A stretch of 64,000 bases of DNA from Paralithodes platypus. Lineage: Eukaryota > Arthropoda > Malacostraca > Decapoda > Lithodidae. The stretch spans positions 21,567,676-21,631,675 of the forward strand of contig CM064495.1 in NCBI GenBank assembly GCA_032716605.1, read 5' to 3'. Position numbers and translations under genes: made by a program. Positions within the stretch are counted from its first letter, which is position 1. Every line of letters starts with the position of its first letter. The notes beneath the pieces are model-generated. The model saw only the letters and a list, made by a program, of their open reading frames with translations. It had not been told where the DNA came from and did no database searches. Of the stretch, positions 21,146 to 32,617 are shown in pieces.

Positions 21146-22738
21146 TTGTTGATACTTAATTTTAATTCGCCTGAAATTCCCTCACTTAAGATCCACACCA
21201 GACATGTCAAAACTATTTTTCAGAATCTCTCGGTAGATAAGGCTCCTGGTCCAGATGAAATTCCTCCAATAGTACTTAAGAATTGCTCCTTGGTGCTCGC
21301 TCCTGTATTGGCAAAAATTTTCCGTCTGTGTACTCATACCTCATGCTTCCCAGTACCCTGGAAAGAAGCAAACATCCATCCAGTTCCTAAAAAAGGTGCC
21401 TCTTCAGATCCATCAAACTACAGACCAATAGCTATAACTTCCACTCTTGGTAAAGTCTTTGAAATTATATTAAATAATCACATAATTAAGCATCTTGAGA
21501 ATAATAAATTAATCAGTGATAGGCAATATGGTTTTAGACGATGTCGATCAACTGCAGACATGCTTTGCCTTCTTACGCATCAAATCAACCAAGCTACAGA
21601 CAAACATGGTGAAACACATACAATAGCACTGGATATATCAAAGGCATTTGATAGAGTCTGGCATCAATCCTTATTGTCGAAGATGTCACACTACGGCCTT
21701 GCATCATTAGTTCCACTAATTTCTTCTTATCTTCATAACAGAAAAATACGTGTAATGGTAGATGGCCTTTATTCTCAATTTCACTCAATAAATGCTGGTG
21801 TTCCCCAGGGATCAGTTTTGGCCCCAATTCTGTTCCTCATTCATATCAATGATCTCATATCTACCACTCATAATCCAATACATTCCTAGGCAGATGACTC
21901 AACACTCCACAGTTCCTTCACATTTACCAATTCTTTCACCCAACCCGATCTTATAAATTCAAAAATAAACACTGCAATTTCTCTGAACCAGGACCTTTCT
22001 AGAATTAATGGATGGGGACAAAAGAATCTAGTTTCCTTTAATGCACAGAAAACCAAGTACATTCAATTTTCTAACCGACAGAATCTCACTGACTCCCATA
22101 TATTTTTTAATGATGTAAATATTCCCACTTCCCCTAATATTGACATTCTCGGTGTAACATTAACTACTAACTTGAGCTGGACACATTATGTTAGAAGCAT
22201 TGCTAAGAATGCCTCTAAAAAACTGGGACTCCTGTACAGAGTTTGAGAATTCTTCACTGACGAGCAGTTGGCCGTGATATATAAAAGTCATGTGCGTTCT
22301 CAGATGGATTACTGTTCACATCTGTGGGGTGGAAGTGGAGTGGTTGCATTGAGGCAGTTGGACAACATTCAAAATAAAGCTATTAGATTAATCAATAACC
22401 CTGCAATCACACAGGACCTTCCTACATTATCCATACGAAGAAACGTTGCATCCCTTGCATTATTCTACAGATATTTTCACAGCAATTGTTCCGAGGAACT
22501 TGCTTCAATTGTGCCGCCTCTCCACATCTTTCCCCGTAGAACTAGGGCAGCTGAGAGTGACCATGAATTTACAATTTCTCCTCCACAATGCAGAACTTCT
22601 GCTTATCAGAATTCATTTATCCCCAGAGCTACTACTCTTTGGAATTCACTTCCCTCGAATTGCTTTCCACAAACTTACAATCTACAAATGTTTAAATCCA
22701 GTTGTTACAAACATTGTATGAATGGAGGATGCCTTTAG
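21146..22738 (+). pseudogene. Non-LTR retrotransposon (Jockey/CR1-type LINE) reverse transcriptase, 5'-truncated, two stops
   Basis: A single frame runs from 21146 to 22738, interrupted only by TAG at 21887-21889 and TGA near 22244. The RT motifs appear in order: SVDKAPGPDEIPP, PVPKKG, SNYRPIAITSTLGKVFE (fingers), QYGFR, IALDISKAFDRVWH (motif A, with the first catalytic Asp), GVPQGSVLAPILFLIHINDL (motif B) and ADDSTLH (motif C). The YADD tyrosine codon itself is the TAG. The C-terminal part (SHVRSQMDYCSHLWG, LDNIQNKAIRLI, TTLWNSLP) is typical of Jockey/CR1-type LINEs. No endonuclease part is recognisable upstream. The product would have copied element RNA at a nicked target. Confidence 0.9.
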
Positions 22739-23389
22739 GCACATGGACCTTTTTGTTTTATCTGTGTTTTTCCTTCCTCCGTTCATTGTCTCTTTAAAAA
22801 ACAAAAAACAAAAAAAACATAGTCTTAAGATCAAATCGTTTACATGCTCAAACGGCCCCAACCAAAACGATCAACATTATATTTTAGCGTTTGGTAGGGT
22901 TGGTTGTGGCCATTTTTCGTTGTGGTTGTGTGATTGAGGAGAGTGGCCATCATTTTAACCAACTGTTTAGATCTATGTCAGTCTAACTTGGAGGAAGTGA
23001 AAACACATTTAGTTACCTTCTTGAAGGTGAAAAACCGATATCATTATTCCTGATGTATAAGAAATTGATAAAGTACATTTGGTCATATCTAGCTAAAAAT
23101 GTCTATGTTTGAGAATCAAACATTATTCTAAATAATACACAAGTCCATCATACTTTATCTGTTCAATTTTGAACAGATACGCCTACACGTGTGATTGCGT
23201 TTAATATTATCGCTCATAACAACATTAATACAAGTTTAGGACGTATGTCTTCTATTTAATTCTGTAAATTATGTATTATGAAGTAATATAATTCATGTAT
23301 TACTCATTAAACTATCCATGCATACATATTCAAGCCTCGCTATAAAGTACAATACTATAATATAGAACAATTAGAAAACTCTTTCTCCC
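22739..23389. other. LINE 3' tail and unassigned DNA
   Basis: An A-rich stretch (AAAAACAAAAAACAAAAAAAAC) at about 22797-22819 may be the end of the LINE. Beyond that no feature is recognised. Confidence 0.35.
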
Positions 23390-24365
23390 TCTCTCTCACA
23401 CACAAAAACAAACACATACAGTATACCTGTATACTGTATAGGCACCCTGCTAACTCCCCTTTCCCTTCTCACACATGGATGTCCAGCCCAACATACAAAC
23501 ACACAGCTAGAGACCCACCTCCCATCCCCACTCCCCCAACACACACACACACACACACACACAGCTAGGGCTCCACCTCCCAAACACACACACACACACA
23601 CACAGCTAGAGACCCACCTCCCATCCCCACTCCCCCAACACACACACACACACACACACACAGCTAGGGCCCCACCTCCCAAACACACACACACACACAC
23701 AGCTAGGGCCCCACCTCCTATCCCCACTCCCCCAAAATACTCACACACACACACACCCGCACACAGACACAAACACATAGCTAGGGCCCCACCTCCCATC
23801 CCCACTCCCCCAACACACACACACACACAGCTAGGGCCCCACCTCCCAAACACACACACACACACACAGCTAGGGCCCCACCTCCTATCCCCACTCCCCC
23901 AAAATACACACACACACACACCCGCACACAGACACAAACACATAGCTAGGGCCCCACCTCCCATCCCCACTCCCCCAATACACATACCCACACACAGACA
24001 CATACACACAGCTAGGGCCCCACCTCCCATACCCATTCCCCCGAAACACACACACACACACACACAGCTAGGGCCCCACCTCCCATCCCCACTCCCCCAA
24101 AACATACACACACACACACACAGAGCTAGGGCCCCACCTCTCATCCCCACTCCCCCAAAACACACACACACACACACAGAGCTAGGGCCCCACCTCCCAT
24201 CCCCACTCCCCCAACACACACACACACACACTCAGCTAGAGCCCCACCTCCCATCCCCACTCCCCCAACACACACACACACACACACACACCTAGGGCCC
24301 CACCTCCCAAACACACACACACACACACACACAGCTAGGGCCCCACCTCCTATCCCCACTCCCCC

Positions 24366-24404
<39 letters not shown>

Positions 24405-25775
24405 AAACACATAGCTAGGGCCCCACCTCCCATCCCCACTCCCCCAACACACACACACACACAAACACACACACTCAGCTAGGGCCCCACCTCCCATCCC
24501 CACTCCCCCAACACACACACACACACACACTCAGCTAGGGCCTCACCCACCACCTATCCCCACTCCCCCAACACACACACACACACACTCAGCTAGGGCC
24601 TCACCCACCACCTATCCCCACTCCCCCAACACACACACACACACACACACTCAGCTAGGGCCTCACCCACCTCCTATCCCCACTCCCCCAACACACACAC
24701 ACACACACACAGCTAGGGCCCCACCTCCCATCCCAACTCCCCCAAAACACATACCCACACACAGACACATACACACAGCTAGGGCCCCACCTCCCATACC
24801 CATTCCCCCAAAACACACACACACACACACACATACAGAGCTAGGGCCCCACCTCCCATCCCCACTCCCCAAAAAAACACACACACACACAGCTAGGGCC
24901 CCACCTCCCATCCCCACTCCCCCAAAACATACACACAGACACACAGAGCTAGGGCCCCACCTCCCATCCCCACTCCCCCAAAATACACACACACACACAG
25001 AGCTAGGGCCCCACCTCCCATCCCCACTCCCCCAACACACACACACACACACACTCAGCTAGGGCCCCACCTCCCATCCCCACTCCCCCAACACACACAC
25101 ACACACACTCAGCTAGGGTCCCACCTCCCATCCCCACTCCCCCAACACACACACACACACACACACAGAGCTAGGGCCCCACCTCCCATCCCCACTCCCC
25201 CAACACACACACACACACACACTCAGCTAGGGCCCCACCTCCCATCCCCACTCCCCCAACACACACACACACACACTCAGCTAGGGCCTCACCCACCACC
25301 TATCCCCACTCCCCCCACACACACACACACACACACTCAGCTAGGGCCCCACCTCCCATCCCCACTCCCCCAACACACAAACACACACACTCAGCTAGGG
25401 CCTCACCCACCACCTATCCCCACTCCCCCAACACACACACACACACACTCAGCTAGGGCCCCACCTCCCATCCCCACTCCCCCAACACACACACACACAC
25501 ACTCAGCTAGGGCCTCACCCACCACCTATCCCCACTCCCCCAACACACACACACACACACTCAGCTAGGGCCTCACCCACCACCTATCCCCACTGCCCCA
25601 ACACACACACACACACATACAGCTAGGGCCCCACCTCCCATCCCAACTCCCCCAAAACACATACCCACACACAGACACATACACACAGCTAGGGCCCCAC
25701 CTCCCATACCCATTCCCCCGAAACACACACACACACATACATAGCTAGGGCCCCACCTCCCATCCGCACTCCCCC

Positions 25776-25817
<42 letters not shown>

Positions 25818-26013
25818 GAGCTAGGGCCCCACCTCCCATCCCCACTCCCCCCAAAAACACACACACACACAGCTAGGGCCCCACCTCCCATCCCCACTCC
25901 CCCAAAACATACACACAGACACACAGAGCTAGGGCCCCACCTCCCATCCCCACTCCCCCTAAACACACACACACACACAGAGCTAGGGCCCCACCTCCCA
26001 TCCCCACTCCCCC

Positions 26014-26052
<39 letters not shown>

Positions 26053-26085
26053 AGCTAGGGCCCCACCTCCCATCCCCACTCCCCC

Positions 26086-26118
<33 letters not shown>

Positions 26119-26165
26119 AGCTAGAGCCCCACCTCCCATCTCCACTCCCCCAACACACACACACA
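23390..26165. repeat. Minisatellite with embedded (CA)n, about 50 units
   Basis: Each unit has a conserved roughly 35-bp core (AGCTAGGGCCCCACCTCCCA then TCCCCACTCCCCCA) followed by a variable (AC)n spacer of 10-40 bp, so unit length varies from about 45 to 75 bp. A variant core with CTCACCCACCACCTATCCCC forms its own runs at 24535-24680, 25285 and 25395-25600. Multi-unit blocks recur in the same order, showing segmental duplication inside the array. Long minus-strand frames rich in Gly, Val and Cys are by-products of the repeat. Confidence 0.95.
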
Positions 26166-26215
26166 AGGTCAAGGCCAAATATGTCACTCACCACCCCCAT
26201 CCGGCAATTCAAGGT

Positions 26216-26255
26216 CCCCCCCCCCACACCACCACCACCACCACCACATCCAACC
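26216..26255. repeat. C-run and (ACC)n tract
   Basis: A C9 run followed by CACCACCACCACCACCACCAC. Confidence 0.85.
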
Positions 26256-26902
26256 AAGGCCACATAGGAACAAAAATAAACCCCCTCGCGGTCCACTGGT
26301 TCCCAAAGACTTACTCCACATATATCACACCAGATATTTTGCCCTCAGCTTTTTACCAACAACTAAAATATAACAGGTTCTGAAACATAAACACAGTCTT
26401 ATAAAAATTGTGTCGTCAATGCTAGTCTACCCATTGCCAATTAATCTAAAAATGTGGTCAGAATGAAGTTGCGAATAACAATATTGACGTAAACAAAACA
26501 CCGTCTGGTATGGTCTATATCCTGGACACTGGAGAATAATATTCTGTATGGAACTTTCGGACCACCATGTACTTTGGATAATGAACTATAAATTTGTCAT
26601 TTTCTTGTGCATGTTCAGAAACTCATTATGATGGAGCTAAAACAAATAATAATTAGCGTCTTCAAAAAATATTTTGTTTTGTTTGCTTAAACTATATTTT
26701 AGAATATTCCTACTTGTATTTGCAGAACTCTGTTTTATGTATTCTTTAAATATAATTGTGTAACTTGTTCTACATTCTAGTTCAATAACTACAACTCCTG
26801 GTGTTGTGTGTATGTCTACATATTCAACTTATTAATTGCATATATTTTAGTTAGTTTTAATAGATTTTGTTTGTTTATATCTAGCTTACATAAGTTTTAT
26901 GT
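26256..26902. other. No recognisable feature
   Basis: AT-rich sequence with no repeat match within the window and no coding signature. Confidence 0.4.
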
Positions 26903-27760
26903 ACCCACTGAGCCCCAGCTAGTTATAAATAAATGTACCACCAGGGACCGGCAGGTTTTGAAAAAAAAAATAATAATCCAGAAACAATAGCGAATGGGTT
27001 ATGAATGTAGGAAAAAACACAAAAAACCGATCCCCTAGGTCAAAAAGGGGTCCTACGGTGCGCCTGAAAGTCGATTTTACAAGAGTAAAAAATTGAAGGC
27101 AAACACCCAAAAACCATGTTTTTGCACACTCACGCACACCCGGTTGGACTTTGAGAGTATTCAACCATCGGCAAGGTTGCGCGAGATACTTACACAGTTG
27201 CCATAGAAATCTGAGCCCTCTAGGTGCCATAGGACCGGAGTAATTAACCCTCTGAGTACCAGCGACGACAACGTGTCGTCGGTAATGTATGTTCCCCACA
27301 GACCACGACGCACAAGTGTTGTCGGGGTTTAATTACTCCGGTACTATGGCACCTAGAGGGCTCAGATTTGTATGGGAACTATGTAAGTATCCCATGCAAC
27401 CATGCCGATGGTTAACAACTCTCAAAGTCCAACCGCGTGCGCGTGAGCGCTCAAAAACATGGTTTTTGGGTGTTTTTGCCTTCAATTTTTTACTCTTGTA
27501 AAATCGACTTTCGTGGGCTCCGTAGGACCCCTTTTTTACCTTTTTGATAATTTTTTTGGGGGCGGTCCTTCATTCCTAACCCATTTGCTATTGTTTCTGG
27601 GGAAAAAAAAAATCAAAACTTGCTGGTCCCTGGTGGTACATTTATTTATAACTAGCTGGGGCTCAGTGGGTTAACATTGACGACACATTGTCGTCGCTGG
27701 GGTTTAGCATTACATACATTGCCGACGACACGTTGTCATCGCTGGGGTTCAGTGGGTTAA
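26903..27760. mobile_element. Family-E foldback element with TTAA/CCC ends
   Basis: Two arms of about 380 bp (26903-27289 and 27300-27674) are inverted copies, sharing CCACTGAGCCCCAGCTAGTT, AAATGTACCACCAGGGACC, AAAATCGACTTTC and GGCACCTAGAGGGCTCAGAT. Ends read TTAACCC(A/T)CTGAG. The centre and the right flank carry palindromic CGACGACACGTTGTCGTCG-type motifs. Short open frames across the arms are not conserved coding sequence. The structure resembles two piggyBac-like elements head to head. Confidence 0.7.
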
Positions 27761-29065
27761 TATAGTGTAAAAGCACCATATCGCTGTCTAGGACCGATTA
27801 CCCTTCCATTGAAGAATATAAACAACACTAACTCATAAAGGAATACCGGATAAAGAGCTGAGCAGGGATGTAGTAATGCAAACATGTAGGTAGCCTTGTG
27901 ATATATGAAAGTATTTACACTACAGTAATAGGTAAGCAGCTTAATGTAAGCAAAATATGTAGTTTCCGTAAGTGTCCTTTAACGCTATTATGTGCCTAAC
28001 TGTTTTTGTTTTGTTTTATGCTATATTGGGACGTGGCAGATTGTCATGTCATCATCTTGATTATTTAGCTTTTACTAAAATTTGGTAGCTAACTATATTG
28101 TAAAATTATAAAAACGTGGCTTATGTATGATGGAGGGGCATTATATATCAAACAATAGGCATTTCTTTTTTCTATGCTTCAATATATGACATTTTCGTTA
28201 TCACCGACTCGATCGGAAATCACAAAAACTATCATATCCACAATGTCCCCCTCGAGAATAAAAAGTCATATTTGTTTTGAAACTAGAAAATGTAATCCTA
28301 TTTTAATACTGTCTTCTAAAACTAATGTTTTAATTATTTTATTCTTATGTTTTGATATTATGTTTCGCTTATCTTTATAGTAGATTTAGAAATGTTCTTG
28401 TGTTATGTGTGTGTATATTTACTATTTACAATTTGCATACATCATATAACCATCATCTCTTTTATTAATTTAGCATACACAAATATTTGGTATTTATATA
28501 TTATCATATATTTTTAAACCGAGGAAAAATATGTCTACAAGGGAAATATGTCGATATATATATATATATATATAATTTTGTTTTCCTTTGCAAACAATTT
28601 ATTTTCTCGCAGTCAAAATACATGAGTTCCCCTTAATGACCGGTTTTGCCATAAATCGTCAAGGTCTCCCACCCACAATGTTCCCCTCCGCCACTGTTCC
28701 TGTCGCCCCTAATCATTACCATCCATCACTTCCTCCACCATCATTAATCTCTCCCATCATCACCACATATTACTTCACCTTCAATAACTATGATGGCGTC
28801 ATCTAAGTATACTTCTTGTTATAATTTAGATAGATAATTAGGAGATCGTAGTTAGCTTTGGAAGGACCTTTATACATCATTCAATCCTCTGACTTCCACA
28901 AAATGAGGTCAGTAATATTTCTAAAACGATCATCACTCAACGTTCATCATCACTGAATCCCAAATTAGCTCATGCAAAACAATGGCATCGTTTCCAAGTC
29001 TTCCAATATACTCTGGTTATTGGTACAATATTCTATGCAGTGTAGGAAAACAATTTGGGATAGTT
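27761..29065. other. No recognisable feature
   Basis: AT-rich DNA with one (TA)n tract at about 28553-28574. No coding family is seen. Confidence 0.4.
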
Positions 29066-29069
29066 TTAA

Positions 29070-29491
29070 TCCCTTCGACCCCAGGGACGCATGTTATGCG
29101 TCGCCTATGTATGTAACTCACAGTACCAGCAACGAAACGGTTGCATCTGCCTTAATTACTTTTGTCCTATGGCACCTAGATGGTTCAGATTTGTATGGGA
29201 ACTACTTTAGGATCCCACGGATCCTACGGTTGGCAACCCTCCAAATCCAGCCGCGCGCATGTGGGTGCGGGCGGGAGTGATTTTCCAGTATATTGCCTAC
29301 CCATCATTCCATGTTAATTGCGACTTTCCCCCACCCCTCAGGATCCCCAAATGACCTACGTGAGCAGTTTTTGTTGTTGTTCCTTCATTACTAATTACCC
29401 ATCCCATGTGTTTTCAGGAGAAAAAAAAATGACAAGTGGCTGGTCCTGGAGTGTACTTTTTATAAAATCGCTTGGGGTAGCCTACAGTGGG
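29070..29491 (+). mobile_element. Family-E element, single-arm copy
   Basis: Lies between TTAA at 29066-29069 and 29492-29495. It starts TCCCTTCGACCCCAGGGACG and ends TACAGTGGG. It matches the right arm of the foldback at 27300-27674 through CTATGGCACCTAGATGGTTCAG, TTTGTATGGGAACTA and TGGTCCTGG-GTGTAC. It is older and more diverged than that arm. Confidence 0.65.
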
Positions 29492-29495
29492 TTAA

Positions 29496-30644
29496 CACCA
29501 CCAATACTAAGAGATCCTTTCTTAGCTGAATGAAATAATCCAATAGTAGTCTAAACAAATACTCCTCATCCATCACTCCATCATCCATGTCGAAACTCAA
29601 CAGTATTTAAGCATCCAACTATTACAATTTAGTTACCCTATAATTTCAGTTTTCTGTTACATCAGGTTACTCCATTTTTTATTGTGTAACTATCCAGTTA
29701 TATATAATATATACATATACAGGTAATATGTATAATAGAAGTATGTTCATAAAGAATTATAATATAAGGTAGCAGGATATTTGTTTATAATTAGAATACA
29801 GTACTGTACTTACACACTGCAATATATAACAATTGCTCTTGTCAGGTTAAATTATTCATTTGTTTAATTAATTCAATGTTTAAATAATAAACAATAATTT
29901 GGTTAGTTACGATATATCTGGTCAATGTATATCAATGCCAAGCTATGACTAGGAAAATAGTAATTACTAACCTAGGTAAGTTCCCGGATGTGAATAACCC
30001 AGTACTCACTCTCTCACTAGTAAACATACGGGAATCAAGTTCGTCCGTGTCTGATCGCTTTTATCATCAATAATCACAGCCATCCAGCCTTCAATAAGAT
30101 TATCTCCTCTACCTAACAGCTAAGGTTCTTATGTCGTATAATTAGTGGGCCTATATTATATATTTGAGATCTATTAGACTATGGAATTAACAATATATGA
30201 TAAGGTAATTTTCATGTATTCACTCTGCTCTATTTGTCTATTCTTTTCAATACTAGTTGTTGTAACAGTCCTAACAATTCATATACCCACATTTCAATCC
30301 CTTCAGTCTTCAGGCTACTATTATTTGTTTTTTTATCAACTCGGGAAGGACCGATGAGAATAGTTTTAACATCTTTGATTCTTGGAGGTCCTTCGTAATC
30401 TACATATGTATCTAATGATAGCCAAAACACCATTCCTACACCCCTAATATAACCCCTTTAATTCGGCAACCTCATTTGGTCTTTGTTCTGGCTAACATAA
30501 AACTGATATATTTAGTGTAGGGAGGGTCTGCTAAATTAATTTAGGCTTAGGTGACGTTATATTATTTATTTGTTTGTCTTTTACTATTACCGGTAGATAT
30601 ATTTGTTTTCGTTTGCTCGCTATGCCTTTATAAAGCTGTACAAA
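29496..30644. other. No recognisable feature
   Basis: AT-rich DNA. Nothing recognised on either strand. Confidence 0.4.
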
Positions 30645-31400
30645 AATAACCCCAAGACCCCCTTCGAAATAAATGTGTACAATTTTCGGTAGAAAAATGT
30701 CCCGGCCGAAGGCCGATTCCTCCTAAATTTCAGGCTCGCTATTGCTCGCCAAGAAAAAATGGGGGATGGATGTAGAGTTCGGGTGTACGGTCGTCATGTT
30801 TACATAGGGCGATCGCCGCGGTTAACTTCGCGTCTATTTTGACGGCGATTTTTTTTTCTCGGTTATTTGCCCCCTGTTGGCAATATATATGACGATGACA
30901 ATATGTCATGGGGGGGTGAAGGGGGCAAAGCCCCCTCAACATAATATTGTATCCAATGGCATTCGAAATAGACGGGAACATGATTCCAAAGATCCGACGC
31001 CTCCCCCGCCGCCGCCACCGTCCTGTTTACATTTGTAGATCGCCGTGGTTAAGTTCGCGTCTATTTTGACGGCGATTTTTTCGGTAATTTGCCCCCTGCT
31101 GGCAATATATGTGATGATGACAATATGTCATGGGGGAGTGAGGGGAGGCAAAGCTCCTCCTCAACATATTATTGTATCCAAAGGCAGTCAAAATAGACGG
31201 GAACATGATGGCAAAGGTCCGACGCTACTATGCGTAGTGTAAACAAGGCTGGCGGTACGCCCGCACTTAACATTCTTGCCAAAAATCAAAACCTAGATAG
31301 GGCGAAAGGTCTTAAAATTGGCAAACTAATCGGCTGAACGTCTTAAAAACTCATAATTAATTGGACTAATCATGAAGGAGAAGGGGTCTAGAAAAAACAA
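30645..31400 (+). repeat. Family-D copy split by a family-F insertion
   Basis: The left part (30645-30768) has TTTTCGGTAGAAAAATGTCCC, GGCCGAAGGCCGATTCCTCC and AGGCTCGCTATTGCTCGCCA. The right part (31276-31400) has AAAACCTAGATAGGGCGAAAG, GTCTTAAAATTGGCAAACTAA and AATCATGAAGGAGAAGGGGTC. Together they give one D copy in normal order with about 507 bp inserted. Confidence 0.65.
30769..31275. mobile_element. Family-F TIR element with internal tandem duplication, copy 2
   Basis: The ends read GGATGTAGAGTTCGGGTGTACGG on the left and, inverted, AGAATGTTAAGTGCGGGCGTACC on the right, matching the ends of 12631-12838. The interior is two tandem copies (period about 227 bp) of a unit with GATCGCCG-GGTTAA, GCGTCTATTTTGACGGCGAT, GACAATATGTCATGGGGG and ATAGACGGGAACATGAT. 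It is non-coding. Confidence 0.6.
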
Positions 31401-32029
31401 TCGGATAGCTTGGTCATCTATTATTTCCATAGATATCGCTCCTAAGCTAATTAATATCGTACAATGTTCGCCAGAAACAAAAGTGAGCATTATCCTCCAA
31501 TCCCTGCATCACCAAACACCAGAAATATACTGTATGCGTGTCCTTTTGTTTCGTCATCATTATACCGTAAACTATTATATTTGTGAGCGACTTTTCCCTG
31601 CGTCGAAAATGAAGGCCGATGAAGTATATATATTTTTGGTGTTCATGATCTTGTAATTTGTGTTCTTGGCGATCGGAGGTGGTGTGTAGATTAGACCATT
31701 TTGATTTGTCACCGTATTTTTAAGATTCTAAGCTGAGATTTAGCATGCTGGTTGGTATGACTCACTGTAGGTTTTGTGCCACTTGAAAGCCAAAGCAGCA
31801 TTCACAGCCATGCGAGACCCATGCCAATCGCACTCTACCGCATTTTCTCTTGATCGGCCACTATCTTCTGCTAATATTTAAAGACTTATCAACTCTGATA
31901 TTGATGATTACATTGTAAAACGATTTCTTAGGTGAGATGTTACAAAAATTGTATTCAGAAACCGTCAGACCAGAATTGGCTAAGACAATTGAAAAAAATA
32001 ATAATTTGTGTAATTGTTTTCTCTACCCT
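31401..32029. other. No recognisable feature
   Basis: One plus-strand frame (31372-31656) has no family signature. No repeat is recognised. Confidence 0.35.
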
Positions 32030-32384
32030 TTCTCTGTAGGCATATTTCCGCCTATTTTCGCCATATTAGGGCTCATTCAGGCACTCCTGATTGATTAGGC
32101 AAGCGTGTGAATGAAATATAATTTATTCAGCCGAAAAATAAAAGAAAATAGCTTCAAAATGACACCAAAACGAGCTTCGTAGATCGTGGCGTTCAACCGC
32201 AGCGCTACCATAGACATTCGCTAAAATGAGCAATTCTCGCTAATATCTTGCTACATTTGCCTTTGGCAGCACTGTACATCTAGCGAGACTCTGACTCAGA
32301 GCCTTTAGTGCCACGGCCGCCTAGCTGGGAAAAGGACGTGTGGCCTGCCGCGCTCACGCTCCCTTGCACTTGATTTTACAGGCT
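32030..32384 (-). mobile_element. Family-B TTAA element, copy 2
   Basis: Minus-strand match to 14756-15095 through GCAGGCCACACG, ACGAAGCTCGTTTTGGTGTC, ATTTTGAAGC and AATCAGGAGTGCCTGAAT. It ends at the TTAA at 32385-32388, where family A begins. Confidence 0.6.
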
Positions 32385-32388
32385 TTAA

Positions 32389-32617
32389 CCCTCAACCGAC
32401 GGTGAACATCATATGACGGGAGAGAGAATATTGCCCACCCCTGCGGTGCCCATCATATGACAGGTGCCATTTTGAGGATGCTATAAGCTATGAGAGAGAG
32501 TCCGTGCATTGGAGGGACAATAGCCGGCCACTGACTGCTCGCCACCACCTTGGGGCGGTCACTGACACGTACTGTGTCTCGTCCCGACCTCTGTACCTCG
32601 CGAAACAAGGTAAACAC
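32389..32617 (+). mobile_element. Family-A TTAA element, copy 3, left part (target of the LTR array)
   Basis: Starts after TTAA with CCCTCAACCGACGG, continues with GAGAGAGAGTCCG and ends CTCGCGAAACAAGGTAAACAC, where the LTR array begins. The matching right part is at 59492-59745. The last four bases (ACAC, 32614-32617) recur at 59492-59495. Confidence 0.65.

Noticed and set aside
23390..26165. CRISPR-like array (regular core plus variable spacer)
   Set aside because: The spacers are all (AC)n of varying length rather than unique sequences, no Cas genes are present and the DNA is eukaryotic. It is a minisatellite.
23371..26187. Long minus-strand open frames rich in Gly, Val and Cys over the minisatellite
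   Set aside because: The frames arise because the repeat core and (CA)n spacer lack stops on that strand. They shift frame between units and follow unit-length changes, so they are not evidence of a protein.
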